From the NCBI RefSeq assembly GCF_003635045.1, contig NZ_RBXT01000001.1, positions 2,666,001 through 2,730,000 of the forward strand: a stretch of 64,000 nucleotides of DNA, written 5' to 3'. Source of the DNA: Terracoccus luteus. Lineage in GTDB: Bacteria; Actinomycetota; Actinomycetes; Actinomycetales; Dermatophilaceae. Positions within the stretch are counted from its first letter, which is position 1. Each line of letters starts with the position of its first letter. The translations under genes and the position numbers were made by a program. The notes beneath the pieces are model-generated. The model was not told the origin of the DNA. It did no database searches and was given only the letters and a program-made list of their open reading frames with translations. Positions 16,015-26,323 of the stretch are shown here, one piece after another.

Positions 16015-16946
16015 GAGGCCCCCTCCCCCACGGCCACCGGACCGTCGAGCGGTGCCGCCCCGGGCAGCGCCCGCACGCCGGTCGCGTCGAGACCGTCGAG
16101 CAGGTCGGCCACCGACCGGATGCCGTCGGGGCCGGGTCCCACGCGCAGCCTCGCACCCGGGTCGGCGTCGTGCCACGGCACGAGCACGAAGGCGCGCTCG
16201 TGGGCCCGCGGGTGCGGGAGGGTCAGCGTCGGGTCGTCGCTCGTCACCTCGTGGCGCGAGCCGGGGGCGCCGAAGGCGATGAGGTCGAGGTCGAGCGTCC
16301 TTGCCCCCCAGCGGATCTCACGGGTGCGGCCGTGCTCGGCCTCGATCTCGTGCAGGCGGGCCAGCAGCGTGTCGGGCGCCATCGTCGAGCGACCGACGAC
16401 GACGGCGTTGAGGTACGGGGGCTGCTCGGGACCGCCGACGGGGTCGGTCTCGACGACCGGCGACACCCTCGTCACCGTCAGTCCGTCGGTGTCCCGCAGC
16501 GCGTCCACCGCCGCGGCCAGCGTCTCGCCGCGGTCGCCGAGGTTGGCGCCGAGGGCGACGACGACGCGGGGCGCGTTCTCCCGCACCACCCGCACCTGGA
16601 CGTCGGTGAACGGATGGCCCACGGGGGCCTGCGGCTTGTGCACGACGACCTCGACGGCATCCACGAGGGCGTGGTCGAGAACGTCGTCGGCGACCACCTC
16701 GGCGAGGCGCTCGATGAGGTCGAACGACGGGCCGGTGATGCGGGCGACGACCTGGCCGGCCACCTCCGCGTAGCTCACCGTGTCGTGCAGGTCGTCGCTG
16801 CGACCGGCGGTCGCCGCGTCGAGGTGCATGAGCACGTCGACGACGAAGGTCTGGCCGTCGCGCTTCTCGTCGGCGAGCACGCCGTGGTACCCGTAGGCGC
16901 TGACGCCCTCGAGCAGGATGCGGTCGCCCGCGCGGTCGGTGCTCAC
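16011..16946 (-). CDS. folK: Bifunctional dihydroneopterin aldolase / HPPK (FolB-FolK fusion)
   Basis: Two domains in 311 residues. The N-terminal FolB domain (about 1-120) has LEGVSAYGYHGVLADEKRDG, VSYAEVAG and a Lys in VVVHKPQAP; it cleaves dihydroneopterin to hydroxymethyl-dihydropterin and glycolaldehyde. The C-terminal FolK domain (about 128-290) has VALGANLGDRGETL, RWGARTLDLDLIAFG and LPHPRAHERAFVLVPW; it pyrophosphorylates that product. The fusion channels two consecutive steps before FolP. Overlaps of 4 nt with folP and with the DUF3180 gene show coupled translation. Confidence 0.93.
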   Translation of the reverse strand: MSTDRAGDRILLEGVSAYGYHGVLADEKRDGQTFVVDVLMHLDAATAGRSDDLHDTVSYAEVAGQVVARITGPSFDLIERLAEVVADDVLDHALVDAVEVVVHKPQAPVGHPFTDVQVRVVRENAPRVVVALGANLGDRGETLAAAVDALRDTDGLTVTRVSPVVETDPVGGPEQPPYLNAVVVGRSTMAPDTLLARLHEIEAEHGRTREIRWGARTLDLDLIAFGAPGSRHEVTSDDPTLTLPHPRAHERAFVLVPWHDADPGARLRVGPGPDGIRSVADLLDGLDATGVRALPGAAPLDGPVAVGEGAS

Positions 16947-17830
16947 CGGACACCGCCCTCGTCGGGCCCGTCGGGGTCGTCGTCGGGGGCGTGCTCGGCC
17001 GCTGCCTGCACGACCGCGAGCGCCCGCACCGTCGACGGGACGTCGTGCACCCGCACGCACCAGAGGCCGGCCATCGCGGCCATGACCGAGGTGGCGACGG
17101 TCTCGAGGTCACGGTCGGCCGGGGGCCGGGGGGCCTCGTCGGCGGAGCGGCCGAGCCGGCCGAGGAAGGTCTTGCGCGAGGCCCCGAGCACGACCGGGTG
17201 GCCGAGCCCGTGCAGCTCGGGCAGGGCGGCGAGCAGCTGCCAGTTGTGCTCGGCCGTCTTGGCGAAGCCGAGCCCCGGGTCGAGCACGAGACGCTCGGCG
17301 TCCACCCCGGCCCGCACGATCTCGTCACGGCGCACCGACAGCTCGTAGAGCACCTCACCGACGACGTCGGCGTAGACGGCCCGCGACTGCATCTCGGAGC
17401 TGTGGCCGCGCCAGTGCATGGCGACGAACGGCAGCCCGGAACCCGCGACGAAGGGCACCATGTCGGGGTCGGCCAGCCCACCGGAGACGTCGTTGACGAT
17501 GCCGGCGCCGGCCTCCACCGCGGCCGCCGCCACCTCGGCGCGCATCGTGTCGATGGAGACGACGGCGCCGCGATCGGCGAGGGCGGTCACGAGCGGCAGC
17601 ACCCGCCGCAGCTCCTCCGCGACCGTGGGTCGCTCGGCGCCCGGCCGCGTCGACTCGCCACCGACGTCGACGACGTCGGCACCGGCATCCAGCACCTCGA
17701 GGCCGTGCGCGAGGGCGGCGTCCGGCTCGAACCACTCGCCTCCGTCGGAGAAGGAGTCGGGCGTCACGTTGACGACCCCCATGACGAGCGTCCGGTCGGT
17801 GACGCCGAGCAGCTCGCCGGCGGTCGTCAC
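16943..17830 (-). CDS. folP: Dihydropteroate synthase
   Basis: The 295-residue TIM-barrel enzyme condenses hydroxymethyl-dihydropterin pyrophosphate with p-aminobenzoate. It has both family signatures, [18 protein letters not shown] and [16 protein letters not shown], plus IVNDVSGG and the [11 protein letters not shown] segment that binds pterin pyrophosphate and the sulfonamide-like pocket. The C-terminal tail after [14 protein letters not shown] is acidic and poorly conserved. The GTG start overlaps the folE stop by 4 nt. Confidence 0.95.
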   Translation of the reverse strand: MTTAGELLGVTDRTLVMGVVNVTPDSFSDGGEWFEPDAALAHGLEVLDAGADVVDVGGESTRPGAERPTVAEELRRVLPLVTALADRGAVVSIDTMRAEVAAAAVEAGAGIVNDVSGGLADPDMVPFVAGSGLPFVAMHWRGHSSEMQSRAVYADVVGEVLYELSVRRDEIVRAGVDAERLVLDPGLGFAKTAEHNWQLLAALPELHGLGHPVVLGASRKTFLGRLGRSADEAPRPPADRDLETVATSVMAAMAGLWCVRVHDVPSTVRALAVVQAAAEHAPDDDPDGPDEGGVR

Positions 17831-18399
17831 CGGTTGCCCTCGAGCATCAGCGACATGGCCTCCGCTCGAGTGGCCGGGTCGCGCAGCTGGCCCCGCACCG
17901 CCGAGGTGATGGTGCTGGCGCCCGGCTTGCGGATGCCCCGCATCGACATGCACAGGTGCTCGGCCTGGATGACGACGATGACGCCCTGCACGTCGAGGTG
18001 CTCGACGAGCGCGTCCGCGACCTGGGCCGTCAGCCGCTCCTGCACCTGCGGGCGACGCGCGTACACCTCGACGAGCCGGGCCAGCTTCGACAGCCCCGTC
18101 ACCCGCCCGTCACGGCTCGGGATGTAGCCGACGTGCGCGACCCCGTGGAAGGGGACGAGGTGGTGCTCGCACGTGCTGTACACCTCGATGTCCCGCACGA
18201 TGACGAGCTCCTGGTGGTCGATCTCGAACGTCTTGCCCAGGACGTCGGCCGGGCTCATATCGAGCCCGGCGAAGATCTCCGCGTACGCCCGGGCGACGCG
18301 ACCGGGGGTGTCGACGAGCCCCTCACGGGAGGGGTCCTCGCCGATGGCCAGCAGCAGCTCGCGGACGGCTGCCTCCGCCCGCTCGTGGTCGACCGGCAT
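17827..18399 (-). CDS. folE: GTP cyclohydrolase I
   Basis: The 190-residue enzyme converts GTP to dihydroneopterin triphosphate, the first step of folate synthesis. The zinc site and active site appear in [23 protein letters not shown], with ITGLSK-type [25 protein letters not shown] and LCMSMRGI following (the second zinc Cys is in HLCM). Length is normal. It begins 4 nt after the ftsH stop and is the first fol gene; folP, folB/K and DUF3180 follow with overlaps. Confidence 0.96.
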   Translation of the reverse strand: MPVDHERAEAAVRELLLAIGEDPSREGLVDTPGRVARAYAEIFAGLDMSPADVLGKTFEIDHQELVIVRDIEVYSTCEHHLVPFHGVAHVGYIPSRDGRVTGLSKLARLVEVYARRPQVQERLTAQVADALVEHLDVQGVIVVIQAEHLCMSMRGIRKPGASTITSAVRGQLRDPATRAEAMSLMLEGNR

Positions 18400-18402
18400 C
18401 CG

Positions 18403-20547
18403 TCAGCTCTTCTCGCCGGGGTTGACGGGCTGGTCGTCGGGCACCTCGATGATCTGCTCGGCGGGGCGCTCGTCGGCCAGCGGGTGGGCGCCGACGGAGG
18501 CGGCCTCGTCGATCTTCTCCTCGATGGCGCGGTCGGGGGCGACCGGCGGCGGCAGGTGGCCGTTGGGATTCGGGAACCCGTTCGTGCCGTTCTGCCCGGC
18601 GCCGTTCTGGCCGTGCCCGTTCTGGGCCGCCAGCTCGGCGGGGGTCAGGACCGGCGGGCGGTCGGGCAGCTGACGCGTCTGCGACGAGAGCCACGTCGGG
18701 CGCTTGGGCGCCTTGTTGACGGGCTTGAACATCTCGGCGAGCTCGTGGGCGTTGAGCGTCTCCTTCTCGAGCAGCTCGAGCACGAGGGTGTCGAGGATGT
18801 CGCGGTTGGAGTTGAGGGCGTGGTACGCCTCGTCGTGCGCGGCCTCGATGAGGGTGCGCACCTCCTCGTCGACGACGCCCGCGATCTCCTCGGAGTAGTC
18901 GCGCTGGTGGCCCATGTCGCGGCCGAGGAAGACCTCGCCCTGGCTCTGGCCCAGCTTGATGGCGCCGATGCGCTCGCTCATGCCGTACTCGGTGATCATC
19001 TTGCGGGCCATGCCGGTGGCCTTCTCGATGTCGTTGCTCGCGCCGGTCGTCGGCTCGTGGAAGACGATCTCCTCGGCGACGCGGCCACCGAGGGCGTACG
19101 CGAGCTGGTCGAGGATCTCGTTGCGGGTCGTCGAGTACTTGTCGTCGATCGGCATGACCATCGTGTAGCCGAGGGCCCGGCCGCGCGGCAGGATCGTCAC
19201 CTTGGTCACCGGGTCGGTGTGGTTGAGCGCCGCGGCGACGAGGGCGTGGCCACCCTCGTGGTAGGCCGTGATCTTGCGCTCCTTGGCCGACATGATGCGG
19301 GTGCGCTTCTGCGGGCCGGCGATGACACGGTCGATGGCCTCGTCGAGCGCGTGGTTGTCGATGATCTTCTTGTCGCTGCGGGCCGTGAGCAGGGCCGCCT
19401 CGTTGAGCACGTTGGCGAGGTCGGCACCGGTGAAGCCGGGCGTGCGACGGGCGACGGCGAGCAGGTCGACGTCGTCGGCCATGGGCTTGCCCTGGGAGTG
19501 CACCTCGAGGATGCGGTGGCGCCCGATCATGTCGGGGCTGTCGACGGCGATCTGGCGGTCGAAGCGGCCCGGGCGCAGCAGCGCCGGGTCGAGGATGTCG
19601 GGGCGGTTCGTGGCGGCGATGAGGATGACGTTGGTCTTGACGTCGAAGCCGTCCATCTCGACGAGCAGCTGGTTCAGCGTCTGCTCGCGCTCGTCGTGAC
19701 CGCCGCCCATGCCGGCGCCACGGTGGCGGCCGACGGCGTCGATCTCGTCGACGAAGACGATGGCGGGGGCGTTGGCCTTGGCCTGCTCGAAGAGGTCACG
19801 CACACGACTGGCGCCGACACCGACGAACATCTCGACGAAGTCCGAACCGGAGATCGAGTAGAACGGCACGCCCGCCTCGCCCGCGACGGCGCGGGCCAGC
19901 AGGGTCTTGCCGGTACCGGGCTGTCCGTAGAGCAGCACGCCCTTGGGGATCTTGGCGCCGACGGCGAGGAACTTCGAGGGCTCCTGCAGGAACTCCTTGA
20001 TCTCGTGCAGCTCCTCGATCGCCTCGTCGCAGCCGGCGACGTCGGCGAAGGTCACCTTGGGGGTGTCCTTCGTGGCGAGCTTGGCCCGCGACTTGCCGAA
20101 CTGCATGACGCGGTTGCCGCCGCCCTGCATCTGGCCCATGAGGAACCAGAAGAGGCCGAGGATGACGATGATCGGCAGGATCGAGAAGAGCAGGGAGCCG
20201 AACCAGCTCGGCTGGTCGATCTGGTCGGTCACGCCCTTGCTCGGGGCCGCCGAGTTGAGCGCGTCGACGACCTGGCCACCACGAGCGTTGACGTAGTAGG
20301 CGTAGACGGTCTTGGCGTCCTTCACCGAGCCGTCGGGCGAGGTGTAGGGCGTCTTGAGGGTCAGCTCCATGCGCTCGTTGTTGATGAGCTTGGCCGACTC
20401 GACGTTCTTGGCGGCGATCTGGGCCATGGCCGCGGACGTGTCGATGCGCGGCGGGCCCGACGACGAGAACATCATCCCGAAGACGAGCGCGGCGACGAGC
20501 ACGAGGATCCACACCAATGGTGTCTTGACGATTCGCTTGGCGTTCAT
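18403..20547 (-). CDS. ftsH: ATP-dependent zinc metalloprotease FtsH
   Basis: The 714-residue membrane protease degrades unfolded and short-lived membrane proteins. Transmembrane helices are at about 11-28 and 117-138, with the extracytoplasmic domain between. The AAA domain has Walker A GQPGTGKT (208-215), Walker B IVFVDEID (263-270) and the second region of homology near 313-330. The zinc site HEGGH is at 430-434. The C-terminus has an unusual repeated [12 protein letters not shown] tract and an acidic tail. The ATG at 20547 has no close Shine-Dalgarno; AGGAGG lies about 24 nt upstream and no in-frame start is nearer to it. Confidence 0.95.
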   Translation of the reverse strand: MNAKRIVKTPLVWILVLVAALVFGMMFSSSGPPRIDTSAAMAQIAAKNVESAKLINNERMELTLKTPYTSPDGSVKDAKTVYAYYVNARGGQVVDALNSAAPSKGVTDQIDQPSWFGSLLFSILPIIVILGLFWFLMGQMQGGGNRVMQFGKSRAKLATKDTPKVTFADVAGCDEAIEELHEIKEFLQEPSKFLAVGAKIPKGVLLYGQPGTGKTLLARAVAGEAGVPFYSISGSDFVEMFVGVGASRVRDLFEQAKANAPAIVFVDEIDAVGRHRGAGMGGGHDEREQTLNQLLVEMDGFDVKTNVILIAATNRPDILDPALLRPGRFDRQIAVDSPDMIGRHRILEVHSQGKPMADDVDLLAVARRTPGFTGADLANVLNEAALLTARSDKKIIDNHALDEAIDRVIAGPQKRTRIMSAKERKITAYHEGGHALVAAALNHTDPVTKVTILPRGRALGYTMVMPIDDKYSTTRNEILDQLAYALGGRVAEEIVFHEPTTGASNDIEKATGMARKMITEYGMSERIGAIKLGQSQGEVFLGRDMGHQRDYSEEIAGVVDEEVRTLIEAAHDEAYHALNSNRDILDTLVLELLEKETLNAHELAEMFKPVNKAPKRPTWLSSQTRQLPDRPPVLTPAELAAQNGHGQNGAGQNGTNGFPNPNGHLPPPVAPDRAIEEKIDEAASVGAHPLADERPAEQIIEVPDDQPVNPGEKS

Positions 20548-20927
20548 GTGCGTACGAGACCAGCGGCCCCGGTCCTCCTGCTCTGAGATGAGTCGATCCA
20601 CCGGCACAACGACCGGTAGGGGTCCAGTGTTCCGCATGGTCGCGCGCTGTGACCAACCCGGCCATGCCCGTTTGCGCCCCGTTGCGACCTTGCGGGGCGT
20701 GGCCGGCGGGGCGGCGGTACGGACAGCGGTCCGGTGGTGGCCCGCCCTGTGGCCCCCTCGCCCACTGCTCCGCCTGACGGAGCAGTGGGTCTCACTGCTC
20801 CGCGACACGGAGCAGTGAGGGAGCCGTGACGGGGGCCGCGGGGACGGTGGGGGCGCCGGGGTGGCCCTTCTGAGCGCCGTGTCCAGCGCCCTCCCCGGGG
20901 CCGACGAGGATGCCGTCGCGCGTGCGG
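20548..20927. other. 380-bp gene-free region between ftsH and the DUF1028 gene
   Basis: I see no convincing ORF. The region holds the leader and promoter area of ftsH, including an AGGAGG about 24 nt before its ATG, and the two tandem hairpins at 20761-20819. The rest is GC-rich without clear structure. Confidence 0.6.
20761..20819. repeat. Two tandem 12-bp-stem hairpins
   Basis: Arms 20761-20772/20778-20789 and 20791-20802/20808-20819 are each exact inverted repeats with 5-nt loops. The shared core is CACTGCTCCG and CGGAGCAGTG; the units are 30 bp apart. They lie 109-167 bp after the DUF1028 stop and 214 bp or more before the ftsH start. Confidence 0.85.
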
Positions 20928-21752
20928 TCAGGCGGTCGCGTCGCGCAGGGCGGTCAGCACTCGGGCGTCGATGCCGTCGTCGCTGAGGCGGGACTCGTAG
21001 TTCGCGTGCCCGGCCCAGTCGGCCAGTGACGTCGCCACGTCGTCGCCCTCGAAGCCGAGCCGCGCCAGCCGCTCGCGCACCTCGTCTCCGAGCTGCCCGG
21101 TGAGCGGCTCGACCCCCTCGGGCTTGCCGAAGAACATCTCCCACTCGCCGAGCAGGCGACCGAGCTCGCCGACGGGGTCGGTGTGGTCGTCGACCCGCAG
21201 GTCGGCCAGCACGCCGCAGTCGTCGTAGCCGGCATCCGGTTCGACGGCGTAGAGGGCGGCGCTCTGACGACCGCGGGAGTCGCCCCCGGCGTCGTCGCCC
21301 GCGGCGAGGGCGGCGAGCAGCCGCTGGGCGAAGGGGCGCCCGGCCGAGTCGCGCCAGGCCTGCTCCATGGCCTGGACGACCTGCGGCCCGACGAGGATGT
21401 TGCCCTGGATGGCGAAGGCGGTGTCGCCCTCGTCGGCCGCCACTCCCCCGGCCCAGTCGTTGCACTCGCCACCGGTGAAGGTGGCGGCGCCGTCGACCCC
21501 GACGACGCCGATCTGGCGGGTCTCGCGGCCCTCGTCCAGGGCGACGGCTTCGTCGAGCGCCGTCGAGACCGGCTGCCCGCCGGCGAGGCGGCCGAGCAGC
21601 TCTTCGAGGTAGGCGACGCGGGCGTACGACTGGGTGGCGACCGCGCCCACCCCGAGCCGGGCGGCGGGCACGACCGCGCCGACGGCGAGGAACTTGCTCG
21701 CGACGGCGATGCCGTGGGCGGAGCCCTGCCGGGCGACGATGGAGAAGGTCAT
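20928..21752 (-). CDS. DUF1028 domain protein (Ntn-hydrolase-like fold)
   Basis: The 274-residue protein starts [42 protein letters not shown], the N-terminal signature of DUF1028, followed by [20 protein letters not shown] and [17 protein letters not shown]. The family adopts an Ntn-hydrolase-like fold and is of uncertain function; a C-terminal domain after about residue 170 is present. In related genomes hpt usually adjoins ftsH directly, so this gene appears inserted between them. It is separated from hpt by 10 nt and probably co-transcribed. Confidence 0.88.
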   Translation of the reverse strand: MTFSIVARQGSAHGIAVASKFLAVGAVVPAARLGVGAVATQSYARVAYLEELLGRLAGGQPVSTALDEAVALDEGRETRQIGVVGVDGAATFTGGECNDWAGGVAADEGDTAFAIQGNILVGPQVVQAMEQAWRDSAGRPFAQRLLAALAAGDDAGGDSRGRQSAALYAVEPDAGYDDCGVLADLRVDDHTDPVGELGRLLGEWEMFFGKPEGVEPLTGQLGDEVRERLARLGFEGDDVATSLADWAGHANYESRLSDDGIDARVLTALRDATA

Positions 21753-21762
21753 CGGGTCTGCC

Positions 21763-22314
21763 TCACTCGTAGACGTGGGGGGCGAGGGTGCCCACGCACC
21801 GCAGGTTGCGGTAGCGCTCCGCGTAGTCGAGGCCGTACCCCACGACGAACTCGTTGGGGATGTCGAAGCCGACGTAGCGCACGGGGATGTCGACCTTGAC
21901 GACGTCGGGCTTGCGCAGCAGCGTGCAGATCTCGACCGAGGCCGGGCTGCGCGACTCGAGGTTGGACTTGATCCACGACAGCGTCAGGCCCGAGTCGATG
22001 ATGTCCTCGACGATGAGTACGTGCTTGCCGCTGATGTCGGCGTCGAGGTCCTTGAGGATGCGCACGACGCCCGAGCTCTTCGTGCCGGAGCCGTACGAGC
22101 TGACCGCCATCCAGTCCATCGGCACCGTGCCGGGCAGGGCGCGCATGAGGTCGGCCATGACGACGACCGCCCCCTTGAGGACGCCGACGAGCAGGACGTC
22201 CTTGCCCTCGTAGTCGCGCCAGATGTCGGCGGCGAGCTCTCCGAGCCGGGCCTGGATCTGCTCCTCGGTGAGCAGCACCTTCGCCAGGTCGGCTCCCATG
22301 TGCTCGCTGTCCAC
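21763..22314 (-). CDS. hpt: Hypoxanthine phosphoribosyltransferase
   Basis: The 183-residue purine-salvage enzyme transfers ribose-5-phosphate from PRPP to hypoxanthine or guanine. The PRPP-binding motif [17 protein letters not shown] is near residue 105, [16 protein letters not shown] near 50, and [21 protein letters not shown] closes the active site. The GTG start at 22314 has GAGGAG 5 nt upstream, which decides it over the longer frame. tilS lies 225 bp upstream on the same strand, separated by the 33-bp repeat array. Confidence 0.94.
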   Translation of the reverse strand: MDSEHMGADLAKVLLTEEQIQARLGELAADIWRDYEGKDVLLVGVLKGAVVVMADLMRALPGTVPMDWMAVSSYGSGTKSSGVVRILKDLDADISGKHVLIVEDIIDSGLTLSWIKSNLESRSPASVEICTLLRKPDVVKVDIPVRYVGFDIPNEFVVGYGLDYAERYRNLRCVGTLAPHVYE

Positions 22315-22459
22315 GACGGCTCCTCGGTGCGCTCGGTGTGCTGGGTGTGCTCCGGCGCCCGGCGAGACCTCGTCGGTCCCCGGCCCCGGCGGCCGGGGAC
22401 CATTCAACCCCACGCCCGCTCGCGGCCGTCGGGGGTGGCGCGAGGACGCCTCGGGACGC

Positions 22460-22540
22460 GGCCTCTCGACGGGTGGAGCCGCGTCGGGACGTGGCCTTTC
22501 GACGGGTCGGGGGGGCGTCGGGACTGGCCTCTCGACGGGT
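22460..22540 (-). repeat. 33-bp tandem repeat array, three units, abutting the tilS stop
   Basis: On the plus strand the 15-mer core GGCCTYTCGACGGGT occurs at 22460-22474, 22493-22507 and 22526-22540, exactly 33 bp apart, with GTCGGGAC between. Read on the tilS strand the first unit starts at the tilS stop codon (TGACCCGTCGAGAGGCC). Confidence 0.9.
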
Positions 22541-23556
22541 CAGGCGGTGGCGGCGTCCCGCAGGGGGCGGAACCGGATGGCGCGCCGCTCGCGGGCGACG
22601 GCGATGCCGCCGGGCACGTGCAGTGGGCCCTGGCCGTGCCACGAGGTGAGCAGGGCATCGAGCGACTCGACGTGGGCGGCGCTGACGTCGGCGAGCGGCG
22701 CCCCGGCCTCGGCGGCCAGCAGCCGCCAGACCCGGGTGCGGATGGCGCGGGGCAGCGCCGCGAGCGCGTCGAGGTCGACGCCCGGGTGGCCATCGGCGTC
22801 GGGCAGGGACGCCCGGGCCTCGACGGCGAGGGTCTCGAGGTGGTCGGCGTCCTCGCGCAGCAGGTCGGCGCTGCGGGCCAGCGCGGCCGCGAAGCCGGGG
22901 CCGAGCTCGGACTCGAGGCTGGCGAGCAGCCGACGGGCGCGCACCCGGCGGAACGACTCGTCGCGGTTGTGGGGGTCGTCCCACGGGTCGATGCCGTACG
23001 CCGCGCAGGCGGCGAGGGTGGTGGCGCGCGGGAGGGACAGCAGCGGGCGCACGAAGCGGTCGCGGCGCACCGGCATCCCGGAGAGGGAGCGGGCGCCCGA
23101 GCCGCGGGACAGGCCGAGCAGCACCTGCTCGGCCTGGTCGTCGCGGGTGTGGCCGAGCATGACGAGGGCGGCGCCGAGCCGGTCGGCGGTCGCGGTGATG
23201 GCCGCGAACCGGGCCGAGCGGGCGTCGGCCTCGAGGCCGGCCCCCGTCGTCGGCACCGTCGCCTCGACGACCTCGACCGGGTCCAGGCCCATGTCGCGGC
23301 AGAGTGAGGCGGCCTCCTGCGCGACGGCGCCCGAGCCCTCCTGCAGCCGGTGGTCGACGACGACCGCGCCGGCCCGCATCCCGGCCCGCGAGGCCTCGAA
23401 CGCGAGAGCCGCGGCAAGGGCGGTGGAGTCGGGGCCGCCGGAGCAGGCGCTGAGCACGAGCGAGCCCGGCTCGAGGTCGCCGAGGTGGTCACGGACGGCG
23501 AGCCGGGTGGCGGCGACGGCGGGATCGGGGCCGGGCACCTCGGACGGCCCCCTCAC
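22540..23556 (-). CDS. tilS: tRNA(Ile)-lysidine synthetase
   Basis: The 338-residue protein modifies C34 of the CAU-anticodon tRNA-Ile to lysidine, so that it reads AUA. The PP-loop motif LVLSACSGGPDSTALAAAL (residues 28-46) binds ATP. VVVDHRLQEGS, LGHTRDDQAEQVLLGLSRGSG and PLLSLPRATT are family segments, and the smaller C-terminal substrate domain is present. The GTG start overlaps the stop of the metalloprotease gene by 4 nt. The stop codon is embedded in the stop-associated repeat. Confidence 0.92.
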   Translation of the reverse strand: MRGPSEVPGPDPAVAATRLAVRDHLGDLEPGSLVLSACSGGPDSTALAAALAFEASRAGMRAGAVVVDHRLQEGSGAVAQEAASLCRDMGLDPVEVVEATVPTTGAGLEADARSARFAAITATADRLGAALVMLGHTRDDQAEQVLLGLSRGSGARSLSGMPVRRDRFVRPLLSLPRATTLAACAAYGIDPWDDPHNRDESFRRVRARRLLASLESELGPGFAAALARSADLLREDADHLETLAVEARASLPDADGHPGVDLDALAALPRAIRTRVWRLLAAEAGAPLADVSAAHVESLDALLTSWHGQGPLHVPGGIAVARERRAIRFRPLRDAATA

Positions 23557-24647
23557 GCGGCGCCGTGGACGCGTCGCACCCACGCGCCCGGGTCGAGGAT
23601 CTCGGCACCGCGGGGCAGGGTCTCGGGTGAGGTCCAGACGGCGTTGAAGCCGTCGCGCCCGACCTGCTCGTGCACGGCCCGGACGAAGCCGGCGCCGTCG
23701 CGGTACTGGCGCATCTTCGCCTCGAGACCGAGCAGCCGGCGCAGCAGCTTGTCGACGCCGACCGCCCCGCTGCGGCGCTCGTCGAACCGTCGCCGGATGT
23801 GCGCGACGGTCGGGATGACGCGGGGGCCCACGTCGTCCATGACGACGTCGGCGTGGCCCTCGAGCAGCGACATGACCGCCGTGATGTCGGCGATGCGGGC
23901 CTTCTGCTCGGGCGTCGCGAAGAGGTTGGCCACCCCCTCGCCGGAGGTGAAGACGTCGGGCAGGTTGCGGGCCAGCGACTCGAGCCGCTTGCTGAAGTCG
24001 TCGGGCGTCGGCGCGAGGTCGACCGCGAGGGCCTGCGAGGCGCTGACGAGGTGGTCGCGCAGCCACGGCACCGCGGTGAACTGCACCCGGTGGGTCTCCT
24101 CGTGCATGGCGACCCAGCGCCGGAAGTCGTGCGGGTCGACCTCGAGGCGCCGCTCGGTGGCGACGATGTTCGGGGCGACGAGCAGCAGGCGGGGGGTGCC
24201 GCCCGGCGCGAGGTCGTACTGGCCCAGCACCCGGCTCGAGAGGAAGGCGAGCAGGCTGCCCATCTCGGCCCCGGTGACCTTGCCGCCGATGGCCTGGGTG
24301 GCCGCACCGGGGGCCTTCTTCATCGTGCTCGCCATCTTGTCGACGACGGGCTCCAGCAGGGCGCGGAAGGAGTCGACGTTGGCGCTGATCCAGCCCGGCC
24401 GGTCGACGACGAGGGGTGCGGGCGCGTCGTCGGGGGCGTGCAGGTCGGACGTCTCGGCCACGGGCGCGACCGCCTCGGCCGCCGCCTGCCGGAGGTCGCC
24501 GACGATGTCGGACGCCTCGGCGGCGGACACCTGCGGTCCCGCCTTGACGAGGGTGCGACCGGCGCGCTTGGCGAACTCGTAGTCGACGTAGCCCGGGCGG
24601 CGACCGCCGGTCGGTGACGCCTCGGGCGCCACGGTGGTGTCGGTCAT
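23553..24647 (-). CDS. Zinc-dependent metalloprotease (DUF2342, F420-associated family)
   Basis: The 364-residue protein has the zinc motif HEETHRVQF near residue 180 within the DUF2342 domain ([21 protein letters not shown]-type region through [14 protein letters not shown]). Actinobacterial members are often labelled coenzyme-F420-biosynthesis-associated, but the label comes from phylogenetic co-occurrence. A second acidic ligand lies in [14 protein letters not shown]. The protein is soluble. It lies between dacB and tilS, an order conserved in Actinobacteria, and overlaps tilS by 4 nt. Confidence 0.88.
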   Translation of the reverse strand: MTDTTVAPEASPTGGRRPGYVDYEFAKRAGRTLVKAGPQVSAAEASDIVGDLRQAAAEAVAPVAETSDLHAPDDAPAPLVVDRPGWISANVDSFRALLEPVVDKMASTMKKAPGAATQAIGGKVTGAEMGSLLAFLSSRVLGQYDLAPGGTPRLLLVAPNIVATERRLEVDPHDFRRWVAMHEETHRVQFTAVPWLRDHLVSASQALAVDLAPTPDDFSKRLESLARNLPDVFTSGEGVANLFATPEQKARIADITAVMSLLEGHADVVMDDVGPRVIPTVAHIRRRFDERRSGAVGVDKLLRRLLGLEAKMRQYRDGAGFVRAVHEQVGRDGFNAVWTSPETLPRGAEILDPGAWVRRVHGAA

Positions 24648-24721
24648 GCGATCCCCTTCGTCGTGTCGTCGGTGACCGTACCCGCCGGCACCCGCCGTCC
24701 GTCCTGCCCGTTCCGTCCCGG

Positions 24722-26152
24722 TCAGCGGCAGCCGCACGCGGCGACGGCCGCCACGAACCGATCCAACGCCGACCTCGCGTCGTTGGTTCCCGCGTCGGCG
24801 ACGAGGCCGGAGAAGACGATCAGCCGTCCGTCGTCGTCGACGACGCTGCCCGCGAGCGCGTTGGCGCCCGTCAGGGTGCCCGTCTTCGCCCGGGCCCGCC
24901 CCGCGGCATCCTTCGTCGTCGGGGTGTCGAACCGGCCGGCCAGGGTGCCGCTCAGGCCGCCGACGGGCAGGCCGTCGAGGGCCGTGCGCAGCACGGGGTG
25001 TCGCCCGTCGTAGCCGAGGACGAGGACGTCGGTGAGCAGCCGGGCCGTCACGCGGTTCTGCCGGGAGAGGCCGCTCGCGTCGCTCAGGGTGACGCCGCCG
25101 GTGCCGAGCCCGAGCGCGGCCACCCGCGAGACGACCCACGCGCCGGTGCGGGCGAACCCGTCGGCGCCGCCGGTGTCGACCCCGGAGCGGGACGCGGCCT
25201 GGCGGGCGAGGATCTCGGTGAGTGCGTTGTCCGACTCGGTGAGGGCGAGCGCGAGCTGGTCGCGGACGGGCGCCGACTCGACCGCCCCGAGCGAGACGGC
25301 CGACGCGGGCGTCGCCGGCGCCGGGGTCGCCGACACCGAGACCGTGAGGCCGCGGTCGCGCAGCAGCGTCGCGAACCGGTCGAGGGTGCTCGCGACGGGG
25401 TCGGCCGGCCCGATCCGGCCACCGGTGGCGCGCTGGTCGCTGCGCCCGAGCATGGCGACGGCGCCGGTGATGCCCTCGGGGCGGAAGCTCGTCGCCCAGG
25501 TCGGGGCCACGAGCGGACCACGCGCATAGGTCGTGTCGACCGAGAGGGTCACCGACGTGCGGCCCTCGCGCCGCAGGGCCGCGGCGGTCGCGTCGGCGAG
25601 GTCGCCGAGCCCCGCGCGGCCCGCCACTGCGGTGGGCTCGCCCCGGCCGGGGGCGAGCAGCGAGTCGCCACCGGCGACGAGCACGACCTCGTCGGCCGCG
25701 GCTCCCTGCACGGTGCGGGTCGTCAGGGTCGCGTCGGCCGCGAAGGCGTCGCCGATCGCGAGGGCCGAGAGGATCTTCGTCGTCGAGGCGGGGATGCGCG
25801 GGGTGTCGGCGTCCTGCTCGTAGAGCACGTCGCCGCTCTGGCCGTCGCGCACGACGAGCGCGGAGTCGTCGAGGGCGGGCAGCCGCAGCACCCCGGCGAG
25901 GGCGGTGCGCACGCCGGCCGGGGTCGCCGCCCGTGCGTCGCCCGCGAGCGAGGGCAGCGGCATCCCCGCGGATGCCGGGGCGCTGGGCTGCGCGACCACG
26001 GGCAGCGTGCGCGTCGCGGGGGTCTCGGTCGGCGGCGGCGGCGGGGCCGGTCGCGTCGTCAGCAGGCCGGGGGTGAGGTCGGCGGCGTCGAGGGCGGCGT
26101 AGCCCCCGGCGAGGACGCCGAGCGCCGCCAGCACGGCCAGACCTCGTCGCAT
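24722..26152 (-). CDS. dacB: D-alanyl-D-alanine carboxypeptidase/endopeptidase (PBP4, DacB type)
   Basis: The 476-residue exported enzyme trims peptidoglycan peptides. An N-terminal signal-anchor ([18 protein letters not shown]) is followed by a Pro/Thr linker. The penicillin-binding motifs are SxxK in ASTTK (about residue 135), SxN in [11 protein letters not shown] and KTG in [12 protein letters not shown], in family order. The ATG at 26152 has GAGGGGGAG just upstream; an earlier in-frame ATG at 26212 has no ribosome binding site. It is divergent from ppa with 171 bp between starts. Confidence 0.93.
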   Translation of the reverse strand: MRRGLAVLAALGVLAGGYAALDAADLTPGLLTTRPAPPPPPTETPATRTLPVVAQPSAPASAGMPLPSLAGDARAATPAGVRTALAGVLRLPALDDSALVVRDGQSGDVLYEQDADTPRIPASTTKILSALAIGDAFAADATLTTRTVQGAAADEVVLVAGGDSLLAPGRGEPTAVAGRAGLGDLADATAAALRREGRTSVTLSVDTTYARGPLVAPTWATSFRPEGITGAVAMLGRSDQRATGGRIGPADPVASTLDRFATLLRDRGLTVSVSATPAPATPASAVSLGAVESAPVRDQLALALTESDNALTEILARQAASRSGVDTGGADGFARTGAWVVSRVAALGLGTGGVTLSDASGLSRQNRVTARLLTDVLVLGYDGRHPVLRTALDGLPVGGLSGTLAGRFDTPTTKDAAGRARAKTGTLTGANALAGSVVDDDGRLIVFSGLVADAGTNDARSALDRFVAAVAACGCR

Positions 26153-26323
26153 CCGCTCCCCCTCTCGCCCCTCCGGTCGTCGGCGCACGGGCCCCCGGGC
26201 CTCGTTCGCCATCGGCCGGTCGTGCTGCCACACTGTCGCGGAAGATTCTGTCAGCAGCCGCCCGGCCCACCGGCATCCGAGACCGGTGCCGCGAGGGGTG
26301 CGGCGCACACGAAGGGGAATGAC

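Noticed and set aside
17956-20586. 876-codon plus-strand open frame opposite ftsH and folE
   Set aside because: It is antisense to two certain genes, has a composition dominated by Val, Arg, Gly, Asp and Leu, and shows no domain. Long shadow frames are expected at this GC content.
22460-22540. CRISPR array
   Set aside because: The period is 33 bp in total, so spacers would be only about 18 bp and are partly conserved. There are just three units and no cas genes.
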